From the NCBI RefSeq assembly GCF_022200785.1, contig NZ_CP087585.1, positions 1,860,001 to 1,924,000 of the forward strand: 64,000 nucleotides of DNA. The letters are read 5' to 3'. The notes beneath the pieces are model-generated. The model had not been told where the DNA came from. It saw only the letters and a program-made list of their open reading frames with translations, and made no database searches. Below, in pieces: positions 18,328 to 27,819 of the stretch. Position 1 is the first letter of the stretch. Every line of letters begins with the position of its first letter. This stretch comes from Pedobacter mucosus. Lineage in GTDB: Bacteria > Bacteroidota > Bacteroidia > Sphingobacteriales > Sphingobacteriaceae. The position numbers and the translations under genes are program-made.

Positions 18328-20133
18328 ATGGATAGAAATACCTTTACAGGATTATTCCTGATTATGATCATTTTGGCAGGATCATTCTACTTTTTGAAAC
18401 CAAATGCGGTAGAACTAAAAAAAGAAAATGCCAGAATCGATTCAGCAAGAACGGCCGATTCACTAAAAAAAGCTGGCGTTAACCCGGCACTAAAAGACAC
18501 TAATAAAACAGCGGCAATTACTACGCCCGTTGTAGATTCTTTAGCAATAAAAGGTCCTTTTGGTACAGCCTTAGCAGGAACTTCGAGCAATACAATTTTA
18601 GAAAACGAGAATTTATTAATCACCTTAAGCAATAAAGGTGGTAAAATAGTTTCGGTACAAATTAAAGGGCAAAAAACATTTAATGGCAAACCATTAATTC
18701 TATTTGATGGTGATTCGAACAAATTTGGTTTGAACCTTAACGCAGCCGGAAAAGCTATCAACACAAACGATTTATATTTTACACCAACGAAAGAAGCAAA
18801 TAAAGTAACAATGCGTGCCAATTATGGCGCAAATGCTTATGTAGAATATGTTTATAATTTGAAAGCCGCAGGCAATAATGTTGGCTTTAACATCAATTTA
18901 GTTGGTTTGCAACAAGTAATTTCTGGTAATAGTGTTGGGTTAAACTGGCAAACAACATTATTACAACAAGAAAAATCTATCGAAAGTGAGCACCGTTACT
19001 CCGCTCCATATTACAAATATTTAGATGGCGATGTAGACCATTTAAGTGTTTCGAAGGATGAAAAAGAAGAATTAACAAAAGGTAAAATCCAGTGGATTTC
19101 ATTTAAACAACATTTTTTCTCTGCTTCATTAATCGCAAAGCAAAGTTTTGAAAAAGGAAGTTTAGAAGTAAAAATCCCAACCACACCCGGTGAGATTAAG
19201 TTTTATGATGCCAATATGCAACTGCCATATACACACTTGGCTAATCAGGCGTATGAAATGGAATTTTATTTCGGCACCAATAAATTTTCAGCTTTAAAAG
19301 CTCAGGGTTATGATTTAGAACAACAAGTTGATATGGGTTATTGGCCTTTAAAATACATCAACCGTTGGATTGTGCTTCCAGTGTTTAATTTCCTAAATAA
19401 TTTCAATTGGAACTTTGGCTTAATTATTTTGGTTTTAACCATTTTACTTAAACTTGCACTTTCACCGTTAACCTACAAGTCATATTTATCGATGGCTAAA
19501 ATGAGAGTTTTAAAACCAGAAATGGATGAAATTAAAGCGAAAGTTGGTGAAGATAACGCAACATTAGTTCAACAAGAATATTTAAAACTCTATAAAAAGG
19601 CAGGTGTAAATCCATTAGGTGGCTGTTTACCGATGGTATTGCAACTTCCTTTGGTAATGGCTTTCTTCTTCTTCTTTCCAAATCTCTTCGAACTAAGAGG
19701 CGAAAGTTTTTTATGGATGACTGATTTATCAACTTATGATGAGTTTATCAAATTTGGAGTAAAGATTCCTTTTATAGGCGATCACCTTAGTTTAATGTGT
19801 GTGTTGATGACGATTTCTACCTTAATCATGACTTATTTTAATAACCAAGTTTCGGGTGCCACAGGCCAAATGAAATATATTGGTTATATAATGCCGGTTA
19901 TCTTTTTAGGAGTTTTAAATAGTTATCCATCAGGTTTAAATTACTATTACTTCTTAGCCAACTTAATGACTTTCGGTCAGCAGTTTCTAATTCGTAAAAT
20001 GGTTGATGATGATAAAATTCATGCTTTAATTCAACAGAATAAAGCTAGACCAGTTGATGAAAAGAAGAAAAAATCTAAATTCCAAACACGTTTAGATGAT
20101 TACATGCGTCAACAACAACAAATAAAAAAATAA
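18328..20133 (+). CDS. yidC: Membrane protein insertase YidC
   Basis: Inserts and folds inner membrane proteins, alone or with SecYEG. The 601 residues begin with TM1 (FTGLFLIMIILAGSFYFL), then a large periplasmic domain (about 60-350), then the conserved five-helix core with FNLIILVL-type TM2, the cytoplasmic helical hairpin (YKSYLSMAKMRVLKPEMDEI), GGCLPMVLQLPLVMAFFFFF and a lysine-rich tail. The open frame extends upstream into pyrG with a TTG at 18235, but the ATG at 18328 gives the normal N-terminus and avoids a 74-base overlap. Confidence 0.98.
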   Translation: MDRNTFTGLFLIMIILAGSFYFLKPNAVELKKENARIDSARTADSLKKAGVNPALKDTNKTAAITTPVVDSLAIKGPFGTALAGTSSNTILENENLLITLSNKGGKIVSVQIKGQKTFNGKPLILFDGDSNKFGLNLNAAGKAINTNDLYFTPTKEANKVTMRANYGANAYVEYVYNLKAAGNNVGFNINLVGLQQVISGNSVGLNWQTTLLQQEKSIESEHRYSAPYYKYLDGDVDHLSVSKDEKEELTKGKIQWISFKQHFFSASLIAKQSFEKGSLEVKIPTTPGEIKFYDANMQLPYTHLANQAYEMEFYFGTNKFSALKAQGYDLEQQVDMGYWPLKYINRWIVLPVFNFLNNFNWNFGLIILVLTILLKLALSPLTYKSYLSMAKMRVLKPEMDEIKAKVGEDNATLVQQEYLKLYKKAGVNPLGGCLPMVLQLPLVMAFFFFFPNLFELRGESFLWMTDLSTYDEFIKFGVKIPFIGDHLSLMCVLMTISTLIMTYFNNQVSGATGQMKYIGYIMPVIFLGVLNSYPSGLNYYYFLANLMTFGQQFLIRKMVDDDKIHALIQQNKARPVDEKKKKSKFQTRLDDYMRQQQQIKK

Positions 20134-20150
20134 TTTAAAATTCAATATTA

Positions 20151-20188
20151 AAAATCCTCTATTGCAAATGCTCTAGAGGATTTTTTTT
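20151..20188 (+). terminator. Terminator after pyrG-yidC
   Basis: Stem AAAATCCTCTA (20151-20161) and TAGAGGATTTT (20174-20184) followed by a T run, 18 bases after the yidC stop. Confidence 0.85.
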
Positions 20189-20413
20189 GTTTAAAATTTA
20201 GTGTTTATAAATTTCCGCTTCACGAATAAGAAATAGTTTTTCATTTAAAATCAAGATGTACAAGCATACGATGCCAAGCAAATTCAATTTTATTATTTTT
20301 ACAAAAGAAAATAACTCAGTAGTGTAATATTTGGCATACAATTTTCCAAATGACCCAAAAATTTCCAATTTTAGAAGAATAAACCTTTTCCAACTAATTA
20401 AAATCTTTTCTAC

Positions 20414-23272
20414 ATGCAAATAAGATTAACAATCATTCTACTTTTCGTGGTTTGCTACACCTACGCACAAAAAAAACCGCTAGATCATACTGTTTACGAT
20501 ACCTGGGAGTCTGTAGGAACAAAGCAATTGTCAAATAATGGGCAATGGGCAATGTATGGCGTTTTACAACAAGAAGGTGATGCTCAATTATCAATTGCAA
20601 ATCAAAAAACGAATGCAAAATTAACTATCCCTAGAGGACTCAATTCGCAGTTTAGTAACGACTCGAAGTTTGCCGTATTTAACATTCGACCATTTAATAA
20701 AGATCTTCGTCAGGCCAAAATTAAGAAGAAGAAACCTGAAGATTCACCAAAAGACTCCTTAGGGATAGCTAATTTAACAACAAATGCAATCACAAAAATT
20801 GCTAGAGTAAAATCGTTTAAATTACCAGAGGATGGATTTGGTGTTATGGCGTACTTGATGGATAAATTAGATACCGCAAAAAAAACGATAAAGCCTGTCG
20901 AAAAGCAAGATTCTGAAGCTGATTTTGCGGATGATGAACCAGCAGGAAAGAGTAAGACAGAAGAAGGAACAGATTTAATAGTTAAAAATTTAGTAACGGG
21001 CATTGATAAGACCTATAAATACGTAACTGATTATTCTTTCAGCAAGAATGGAAAACAATTGGTTTTCGCTTGTAGTGGTTCAAAAAAAGACAAATTGGCT
21101 CCTCAAGGTGTTTACCTTTTAAACACTGAAAAAGGAACATTAAAAACCTTAGTTAAAGGTAAAGGAACTTTCAAAAATTTTACTTTCGATGAGGTTAGCG
21201 AACACTTAGCATTTGTTGGTGAACAAAGTCCGGAGAAACAGGAAATTAAAAATTTCAACATTTACTATAATTCTTTAAACCTTGATACAGCACAAACAAT
21301 TGTAGATTTCGACATGCCTGGTTTACCATCCAAATGGTCAGTTAGTGGCGAAGGAAGAGTAAATTTTAGTAAAGATGGAAAAAAACTTTTCTTTGGTATC
21401 GCACCAATTAAGAAAGCGAAAGATACAACGATTGTAGACTTTGAAGTAGCGAAGGTTGATGTATGGAATTATAAAGATGATTATTTACAGCCTATGCAGT
21501 TAAAAAATGCAGATAGAGATAGCAAAAAGACCTTTTTATCTGTTATTGATGTTTACAATAGTGACCCTAAAGTTATTCCATTAACAGATCTTTCACTTCC
21601 GGATGCTAACCTCGTAGCCGAAGGTAATTCAAATTTCGTTTTAGCTTCTACCGATTTTGGAAGAAGAATCGAATCTCAATGGAGTGGTTCTACCTTAAAA
21701 GATTATTATTTAGTAGATGTAAAAACTGGTCAGCGAAAAAAGATTATTGAAAAGTTAAATGGAAATGCCTTTGCATCGCCCGCTGGCAATTATGTTCTTT
21801 ATTTTGATGAAACAAATGCTGGTTGGTTTACCTATAATGTCGCAACTGGAAAAGTTATTCAATTGAATACAGGGATGAGTATTAAATTTGCTGACGAGGA
21901 AAATGATGTTCCTGATACGCCCAAAGCTTATGGATTGGCAACCTGGACTGAAGATGATAAGGCGGTTCTAATTTATGACAGATACGATATCTGGTCGTTT
22001 TCACCAGAAGGGAAATCTCAACCTAAGAACATTACCGCTGGTTTTGGAAGGGCAAATAACATTACCTTCCGCTATCAAAGACTAACTCAGGATAATAGAT
22101 TTGAACGCAATGCTGATAGCAAATTCGTAAAGTCGAATGAATTAATCTGGCTAGATGCCTTTAATAACATTACTAAAGAAAATGGATTTTATTATACCAA
22201 TGCTGGTTCTAATAAAGCACCTGAATTAGCGGTTATGGCTAAATATAAATACTCAAATTTGCTTAAAGCAAAAGATGCTGATCTTTTCATATACGATAAA
22301 GGTAATTATACGGAATCGCCAAATGTGTTTATTACAAAAGATTTTAAAACCGAATCGAAATTAACAAACACCAACCCTCAGCAACAAAATTACAACTGGG
22401 GAACTGCCGAATTGGTAAAATGGACAACGCCAAAAGGATACAAAGCTGAAGGAATTTTATACAAACCGGAGAACTTTGATCCCAATAAAAAATATCCAAT
22501 GATTTCTTATTTCTATGAAAAGTTAACGGATGGTTTATATGGATATCAGGCGCCAGCCCCTACTCCATCGCGTTTAAATATTTCTTTCTTTGTGAGTAAT
22601 GGTTACCTGGTTTTTGCGCCTGATATTTCTTATACCGCTGGACATCCTGGACAATCTGCTGTCGAATTTATTAATTCTGGTGTCGAAAATTTAAAGAAAA
22701 ATAGCTGGGTAGATGGTAAGAAACTTGGCATTCAAGGTCAAAGCTGGGGAGGTTACCAAGTGGCTTATTTAATCACCCAAAATGATATGTATGCTGCTGC
22801 CTGGGCAGGAGCTCCGGTTGCAAATATGACGTCTGCTTATGGAGGAATCAGATGGGAAAGCGGGATGAACCGCCAATTTCAATATGAAAAAACGCAAAGT
22901 AGAATAGGCGCAACTTTATGGGAAAAACCTGAATTATATATTGAAAACTCACCTCTTTTCATGTTCCCAAAAGTTAACACACCAGTTGTGGTTATGGCCA
23001 ATGATGCCGATGGAGCTGTGCCTTGGTACCAAGGAATTGAAATGTTTACAGGTTTGCGCCGTTTAGGTAAGCCAGTTTGGATGTTAAATTATAATGGTGA
23101 AGCACATAATTTAGTTCAGCGCCAAAACCGTAAAGATATTCAAATAAGAGAACAACAGTTTTTTGATTATTACCTTAAAGGTGCAAAAGCGCCAGCTTGG
23201 ATGACAAGTGGTGTTCCGGCAACAGAAAAAGGAAAAACCTGGGGTTTTGAATTAACTGATGATAAGCCATAA
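20414..23272 (+). CDS. Prolyl oligopeptidase family (S9) peptidase, exported
   Basis: Serine peptidase of clan SC with an N-terminal signal peptide (IRLTIILLFVVCYTYA, residues 3-18), so it acts in the periplasm. Of 952 residues, about 20-690 form the beta-propeller-like regulatory region and the last 260 the alpha/beta hydrolase. The catalytic triad is visible: S777 in GQSWGGY, D866 in NDADGAVP and H898 in GEAHNL. An acidic, lysine-rich insertion (about 165-190, ADFADDEPAGKSKTEEG) interrupts the propeller. It probably trims proline-containing peptides; the exact specificity is unknown. It stands alone between yidC and an SpmA/B-like gene. Confidence 0.92.
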   Translation: MQIRLTIILLFVVCYTYAQKKPLDHTVYDTWESVGTKQLSNNGQWAMYGVLQQEGDAQLSIANQKTNAKLTIPRGLNSQFSNDSKFAVFNIRPFNKDLRQAKIKKKKPEDSPKDSLGIANLTTNAITKIARVKSFKLPEDGFGVMAYLMDKLDTAKKTIKPVEKQDSEADFADDEPAGKSKTEEGTDLIVKNLVTGIDKTYKYVTDYSFSKNGKQLVFACSGSKKDKLAPQGVYLLNTEKGTLKTLVKGKGTFKNFTFDEVSEHLAFVGEQSPEKQEIKNFNIYYNSLNLDTAQTIVDFDMPGLPSKWSVSGEGRVNFSKDGKKLFFGIAPIKKAKDTTIVDFEVAKVDVWNYKDDYLQPMQLKNADRDSKKTFLSVIDVYNSDPKVIPLTDLSLPDANLVAEGNSNFVLASTDFGRRIESQWSGSTLKDYYLVDVKTGQRKKIIEKLNGNAFASPAGNYVLYFDETNAGWFTYNVATGKVIQLNTGMSIKFADEENDVPDTPKAYGLATWTEDDKAVLIYDRYDIWSFSPEGKSQPKNITAGFGRANNITFRYQRLTQDNRFERNADSKFVKSNELIWLDAFNNITKENGFYYTNAGSNKAPELAVMAKYKYSNLLKAKDADLFIYDKGNYTESPNVFITKDFKTESKLTNTNPQQQNYNWGTAELVKWTTPKGYKAEGILYKPENFDPNKKYPMISYFYEKLTDGLYGYQAPAPTPSRLNISFFVSNGYLVFAPDISYTAGHPGQSAVEFINSGVENLKKNSWVDGKKLGIQGQSWGGYQVAYLITQNDMYAAAWAGAPVANMTSAYGGIRWESGMNRQFQYEKTQSRIGATLWEKPELYIENSPLFMFPKVNTPVVVMANDADGAVPWYQGIEMFTGLRRLGKPVWMLNYNGEAHNLVQRQNRKDIQIREQQFFDYYLKGAKAPAWMTSGVPATEKGKTWGFELTDDKP

Positions 23273-23293
23273 TTCAGCGTTAAGTTATTAGTC

Positions 23294-23340
23294 TAAAGTC
23301 CATAGCAATTAGTATATTTTACTAATTGCTATGGACTTTA
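23294..23340. repeat. Perfect 21-bp inverted repeat (hairpin)
   Basis: Arms 23294-23314 and 23320-23340 are exact reverse complements (TAAAGTCCATAGCAATTAGT... ) around a 5-base loop TATTT. It begins 22 bases after the S9 peptidase stop. It may end transcription, but no clear T run follows and the arms are longer than in the other terminators of this window. Confidence 0.8.
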
Positions 23341-23398
23341 ACTTTAAAAATATCCAATAAAAAAGCTATTTTCACCTAATATAAAATAAATTAAGTTA

Positions 23399-24670
23399 AT
23401 GGCATTAAGCAGAATTTGGTCCGCATTTATAATTGTAGCAATTGTTGTTGCAAGTATTAAATGTTTCTTTTTTGGGCAGATTGATATATTTAATTGGATG
23501 GTTATTGGTAAAGCAAGTGATGTTGCCAATCCTTTAAAATTAGATGGAATTATTGAAACTTGTTGGATTGCGGTTGATCTTTGTATTAAATTAGTAGGAA
23601 CATTGGCCTTATTTATGGGTTTAATGAGTATTGCTGAAAGAGCTGGAGGAATTCGGTTATTATCAAGAATAATAGGCCCATTTTTCTCAAAACTTTTTCC
23701 AGATATTCCTATTGGTCATCCATCGATGGGCCATATGATTATGAATTTCTCAGCAAATTTGTTGGGTTTAGATAATGCCGCAACACCTTTTGGTATCAAA
23801 GCTATGGAAAGTTTACAAGAGCTTAATCCAAACAAAGATACGGCTAGTAACTCCCAAATCATGTTTTTATGCCTACATGCCGCAGGCTTATGTTTAATAC
23901 CGGTAAGTGTAATTGCAATTAGATCGACGCAGAATGCACAAGATCCAACAGATATTTTTATACCTTGTTTAATTGTAACTTTTGTTGGCACAATGGCGGC
24001 GATGCTAATTGTATCCATCAAACAAAAAATAAATCTACTTCAACCTGTAATTATCACTTGGGTTTTAAGTATCTCTGCCATAATTGGAGCGCTTGTTTGG
24101 TATGTGAGTAAATTGAATGCAGATGGAATAAAATCATTTTCAGGTTTGCTGAGTGGCGGAATAATTTTGCTGATTTTTTTATTAATTGTTCTTGGTGCAC
24201 TTTATAAAAAAATTGATGTTTTTGATTCTTTTATAGATGGTGCTAAAGGTGGATTTGAAACAGCACTTAAAATTATCCCCTATTTGGTTGGGATTTTAGT
24301 GGCAGTTAGCATGCTTAGAACCAGTGGAACTTTTGATGTTGTAATGAATGGAATTAGAAATGTCTTTATAATTTTCGGAGCTGACACCAAATTTGTAGAT
24401 GCCTTACCAACAGCTTTAATTAGACCATTAAGTGGAGGTGCTGCTCGCGGAATGATGGTAAGCACTATGATATCAAGCGGACCAGATTCATTTGCAAGTA
24501 AACTTTCGGGTGTATTTCAAGGTGCTTCCGATACCACATTTTATGTAGTGGCCGTTTATTTTGGCTCTGTAGGCATTAAAAATACACGTTATGCAATTGG
24601 TGCAATGTTATTGGCTGATTTTGTTGGGGTTTGTACCGCTATAGCACTTAGTTATATGTTTTTTGCATAG
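23399..24670 (+). CDS. Nucleoside recognition (Gate) domain membrane protein, SpmA-SpmB fusion
   Basis: Inner membrane protein of 423 residues holding two Gate (nucleoside recognition) domains in one chain: the first (about 45-190, with GGIRLLSRIIGPFFSKLFPDIP and MIMNFSANLLGLDNAATPFG) corresponds to SpmA, the second (about 280-420, with ALKIIPYLVGILVAVSMLRTSG and RPLSGGAARGMM) to SpmB. In sporulating Bacillus these are spore maturation proteins; in Bacteroidota, which do not sporulate, their job is unknown. About ten membrane segments are visible. It stands alone, with a hairpin before it and a terminator after it. Confidence 0.88.
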   Translation: MALSRIWSAFIIVAIVVASIKCFFFGQIDIFNWMVIGKASDVANPLKLDGIIETCWIAVDLCIKLVGTLALFMGLMSIAERAGGIRLLSRIIGPFFSKLFPDIPIGHPSMGHMIMNFSANLLGLDNAATPFGIKAMESLQELNPNKDTASNSQIMFLCLHAAGLCLIPVSVIAIRSTQNAQDPTDIFIPCLIVTFVGTMAAMLIVSIKQKINLLQPVIITWVLSISAIIGALVWYVSKLNADGIKSFSGLLSGGIILLIFLLIVLGALYKKIDVFDSFIDGAKGGFETALKIIPYLVGILVAVSMLRTSGTFDVVMNGIRNVFIIFGADTKFVDALPTALIRPLSGGAARGMMVSTMISSGPDSFASKLSGVFQGASDTTFYVVAVYFGSVGIKNTRYAIGAMLLADFVGVCTAIALSYMFFA

Positions 24671-24708
24671 AAGGCTTTCAACTTGAATTCTTAAGATATT
24701 CACTATGC

Positions 24709-24750
24709 AAAAAATCCCTGTTTGAAAAATATTCAAACAGGGATTTTTTA
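24709..24750. terminator. Bidirectional terminator
   Basis: Stem AAAATCCCTGTTTGAA and TTCAAACAGGGATTTT around loop AAATA (stem starts about 24711, ends 24747), between the SpmA/B-like gene and the convergent small gene at 24777. Confidence 0.88.
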
Positions 24751-24776
24751 TGAGCAGTATTTAGATAAAAATAATC

Positions 24777-25019
24777 TTAAGAAACTTGAGCTGGAAATGA
24801 AATTCTATATATAATTTCATCAATAGCATCTGGATCAATAGCAACATTTTTCGATGCACACCATTTTTCATTTTTATTATCTAGCCAGATACAAAAAGAA
24901 TGGTAACCATCTAAAACGACAGCATAAGTTTCATGAAAATCATCTTGAATACGCATGCAAAATCCTTTAAAAATTTTGCCTCTAACAATAAATTGCAGGG
25001 TTGAATAATTTTCTAACAT
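24777..25019 (-). CDS. Hypothetical small protein
   Basis: An 80-residue soluble protein with no recognisable family. It has two cysteine- and aromatic-rich stretches (IFKGFCMRIQDDF and YHSFCIWLDNKNEKWCASKN) and an alternating hydrophobic pattern (YAVVLDGYHSFCIWL) that suggests a small beta-sheet fold. It has no signal peptide. It is convergent with the SpmA/B-like gene and ends just beyond the bidirectional terminator. The upstream gap to the TonB receptor stop is 181 bases. It is likely a real gene because the frame is closed by the terminator, but the function is unknown. Confidence 0.6.
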   Translation of the reverse strand: MLENYSTLQFIVRGKIFKGFCMRIQDDFHETYAVVLDGYHSFCIWLDNKNEKWCASKNVAIDPDAIDEIIYRISFPAQVS

Positions 25020-25200
25020 GGCTCATTATATTTTTGGTTAATTTACAACAAAGATTAAGTGAGAATGTTTCTTTAAAATTAACAAATTAATAAATAATTC
25101 TTAATCTTTTTTCAAAGCTTAACTTCCTCTTAACAAGTTGATTTGCTTTTTATTGGTAACGTAAACTTCGCGTTAAATTATATAGATGTGGAAAAATATT

Positions 25201-27657
25201 TTATAGAGGGATTATCATTTTAAAACTTAAATTTCTTCCCATATTATATATTCCTGATCTTCCGTTTGGAGCAGATTGATAATATTCAAAATACTTTAAT
25301 CTATTCAAATTGGATTGATAAGCGGTATTAAAAATATTATCAGCCTGTATAAAAATATCGAAAAGCGGTTTTCCTGATTTAGATTTTAATGTTGAACCTA
25401 TACCGGCATTAAACAGCGTATAACCCGCCGTAAAAGTTTCAGTATTATCTAGCGCATAAAATTTATTTTGATCATCAAATATTGCTACATCAACTTTAAT
25501 ATAGGGCTTATCCAAACAACCCAGAGGCTTTTGAGCTGTAACTTTTACTTCAGATCGAATTTGTAGCGGTGGAATAAATGGAAGATATTTTGCCGCATTT
25601 CCATGTTTATTCAATAACTCATCATCTTTATTTAGGCCAGTTACATAAGCCAGACTGTTATTAAACGAAAGCCATTTCATATTGGAGGGGTGCAAATTAA
25701 CCGCAATTTCCGCTCCATAAAGCTTTGCTTTTGATTGTTGGTATTGATAAGTCAAATTACCTGGGACAATTACCACAGGATTTCCATTTTCATCTGATAG
25801 CCTCGATTGATAAATGTAGTTCTGTATGTCATTATTAAAAATTTCTAAGCTTAAATTAATGTCTTTTAAGTAGGCAATAACACCTACATCTTGCTGAAGA
25901 TTAAATTCTGGTTTAAAAGTACGGTTGCCTAAATACACAATATGAGCGCCTGGATCTAACCCGTTTGAACCAATTTCGGTTATGTTGGGTGCACGATACC
26001 CTCTAGCAATATTTGCTTTAATTAATAGCTTTTCAGAAATATTATAAGTCATCCCTAAACTTCCTGACACACCATAATAATTTTTTTCGAAATTTGGAAA
26101 TTGCAGGTTTCCTGTCGAGTTATTCGCATTCACCTGCTGTCCAAAACCTGTTTGAGGATTAATCCCAACGTAAAAATCATCCCATTTAATATTTCTTTTA
26201 TCGATCCTAATTCCACCTGAAATATCGATTTTACCTATCGATTTTTTAGCAAAATAAAATGCACCAATATCAAATAAATTATAATTAGGAATGGGAAAAT
26301 CAGTTGCAGCCTTACTTCTATTACCTTGATACATTCCGTTCAAACCAATTGTGGTTTCAAAACCTGAAATATCAGGTAGATTATATTTGATATCGTAATT
26401 AAAAGTATTAAGCACAACGTATAAACCTGCTTGCTGGGGTAATGTTGGATGGTTATACTCTCTTCTAACACTTTGCTGACCGCCTATTAAAATATTTAAA
26501 TCACTGTTTTTAAATTTAAACTGGCTTGTATTGTATATTCTATAATGCTGAATATGTTGATGTAAAGGGTTAATGGTATAAGAATTCAGCCTATTTTCTG
26601 GAACTATTGGTCTATTTTTTATGTTATCGCCATCATCTAAAACTTGTTGTGTAAATTTTCTTGATATTGAATCCCTGCTACCATCAGGAATTTCCATTAC
26701 ATTATCATAGTAAGTTATTGCTGTTTTTGAGTAACCCCAATCTTTATCTACCCTAGCAGCTGCTGAGAGATTATATTCTCTAAAACCAGTACCAAATACC
26801 AATCCATCGACCTTATTTTGATAATTGTGTGCTGTTTTACCTGTCGCCCTAACCGTGTATTTCCAGTCATTGTTTTTTAAAGCCAAACCTAATGATGTAC
26901 CAAACATGCCATTATTACTTTGGTAATTGGTTGTAAAATCGCCAGTAAAATGCTTATTTTCAAAAGTAGGATTTAATGGAATCATATTAATAACTCCTGC
27001 TAATGCATCAGAACCGTAAGTTAAACTCGCCGGTCCTTTTACCACTTCTACCCTGGCAATTCCATATTCATCTACTTCAATTCCATGTTCATCTCCCCAT
27101 TGTTGACCTTCCTGTCTCAAACCATCATATAGCGTTAATACTCGATTATAGCCCAAACCTCGAATAAACGGTTTAGAAACATTCGGACCAGTTGTTACTG
27201 CAGTTATTCCCGGGATTCCCTTTACAATAGCTTCAATTAAATTTGTATTTACATTTTGGTCCATCAGTTTTTTAGATATAACTGATATTGGCACTGGGCT
27301 TTTTCGCAATTGAGTAGCTCGATTAACCCCTGTAACCACCACATCATTTAAATTTGACTCGGCTGATAAAATGTTAATGGATAAATTATTTAAATTTTTA
27401 TCAACCAAAAGTTTCAAATTTCGATTTTGATATCCAATGCCAGAAAATGAAAATTCTTGATAACCATCAGGAACATTATCTATTCTGAATTTGCCGTTAG
27501 CACCTGATTTGACTGTGATTTTAAGGTTCTTGATCGTAATATTAATATTTTCTATAGCGATATCTGAAGATAAGACCTGTCCGTGAACCGTTCTAAATTG
27601 CGCATTCAAAGTAAAACTAAAAGCTAGAATAAATAAAAGGAGTAGGAATGATTTCAT
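25201..27657 (-). CDS. TonB-dependent receptor, probably metal or chelate uptake
   Basis: Outer membrane beta-barrel importer driven by TonB. The 818 residues have a signal peptide (1-19, ending NAQ), a carboxypeptidase-like regulatory domain (about 22-100, VHGQVLSSDIAIENINI), then the plug (VVVTGVNRATQLRKSPVPISV, PFIRGLGYNRVLTLYDG, VEVVKGPASLTYGSDALAGVINM) and a long barrel ending KMIIPL. The plug extension QWGDEHGIEVD and the loop PLHQHIQHYRIYN are histidine-rich and resemble ZnuD-type metal receptors, which is an inference. The leader carries a perfect DtxR-type palindrome (27671-27706) ending 14 bases before the start. Confidence 0.9.
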   Translation of the reverse strand: MKSFLLLLFILAFSFTLNAQFRTVHGQVLSSDIAIENINITIKNLKITVKSGANGKFRIDNVPDGYQEFSFSGIGYQNRNLKLLVDKNLNNLSINILSAESNLNDVVVTGVNRATQLRKSPVPISVISKKLMDQNVNTNLIEAIVKGIPGITAVTTGPNVSKPFIRGLGYNRVLTLYDGLRQEGQQWGDEHGIEVDEYGIARVEVVKGPASLTYGSDALAGVINMIPLNPTFENKHFTGDFTTNYQSNNGMFGTSLGLALKNNDWKYTVRATGKTAHNYQNKVDGLVFGTGFREYNLSAAARVDKDWGYSKTAITYYDNVMEIPDGSRDSISRKFTQQVLDDGDNIKNRPIVPENRLNSYTINPLHQHIQHYRIYNTSQFKFKNSDLNILIGGQQSVRREYNHPTLPQQAGLYVVLNTFNYDIKYNLPDISGFETTIGLNGMYQGNRSKAATDFPIPNYNLFDIGAFYFAKKSIGKIDISGGIRIDKRNIKWDDFYVGINPQTGFGQQVNANNSTGNLQFPNFEKNYYGVSGSLGMTYNISEKLLIKANIARGYRAPNITEIGSNGLDPGAHIVYLGNRTFKPEFNLQQDVGVIAYLKDINLSLEIFNNDIQNYIYQSRLSDENGNPVVIVPGNLTYQYQQSKAKLYGAEIAVNLHPSNMKWLSFNNSLAYVTGLNKDDELLNKHGNAAKYLPFIPPLQIRSEVKVTAQKPLGCLDKPYIKVDVAIFDDQNKFYALDNTETFTAGYTLFNAGIGSTLKSKSGKPLFDIFIQADNIFNTAYQSNLNRLKYFEYYQSAPNGRSGIYNMGRNLSFKMIIPL

Positions 27658-27670
27658 AAGATTAACTATC

Positions 27671-27706
27671 TAAATATATTTTTAGACAAATCTAAAAATA
27701 TATTTA
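27671..27706. promoter_or_regulatory. Perfect 36-bp palindrome, candidate DtxR-family operator
   Basis: Arms TAAATATATTTTTAGA (27671-27686) and TCTAAAAATATATTTA (27691-27706) with a 4-base centre CAAA. The core TTAG-N6-CTAA (27682-27695) has the half-site spacing of DtxR/IdeR/SirR operators. It lies between the TonB receptor start (27657) and its candidate -7 element, so a bound repressor would block transcription of the receptor. A third, isolated copy of AAATATATTTTTAA sits at 27715-27728. Confidence 0.65.
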
Positions 27707-27713
27707 ATCTTAT

Positions 27714-27721
27714 CAAATATA
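27714..27721 (-). promoter_or_regulatory. Candidate -7 element of the TonB receptor gene
   Basis: Minus strand TATATTTG fits TAnnTTTG. The expected start of transcription falls at the edge of the palindrome at 27706. Confidence 0.45.
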
Positions 27722-27819
27722 TTTTTAATAATGCCCTAAATATTATCTTTAAATAATTTATGGTATTATAAATTTTTAAGCCCACCTTTGTTTCACCTTA
27801 AATTTCAAGTCAGATAATT

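Noticed and set aside
20198..20419. Minus-strand frame of 73 codons before the S9 peptidase gene
   Set aside because: It overlaps the S9 peptidase start codon, has low-complexity Lys/Ile/Leu composition typical of AT-rich non-coding DNA, and has no ribosome binding site.
23399..24670. Annotation as a sporulation protein
   Set aside because: The name comes from Bacillus homologues; no sporulation genes are present and the phylum does not sporulate.
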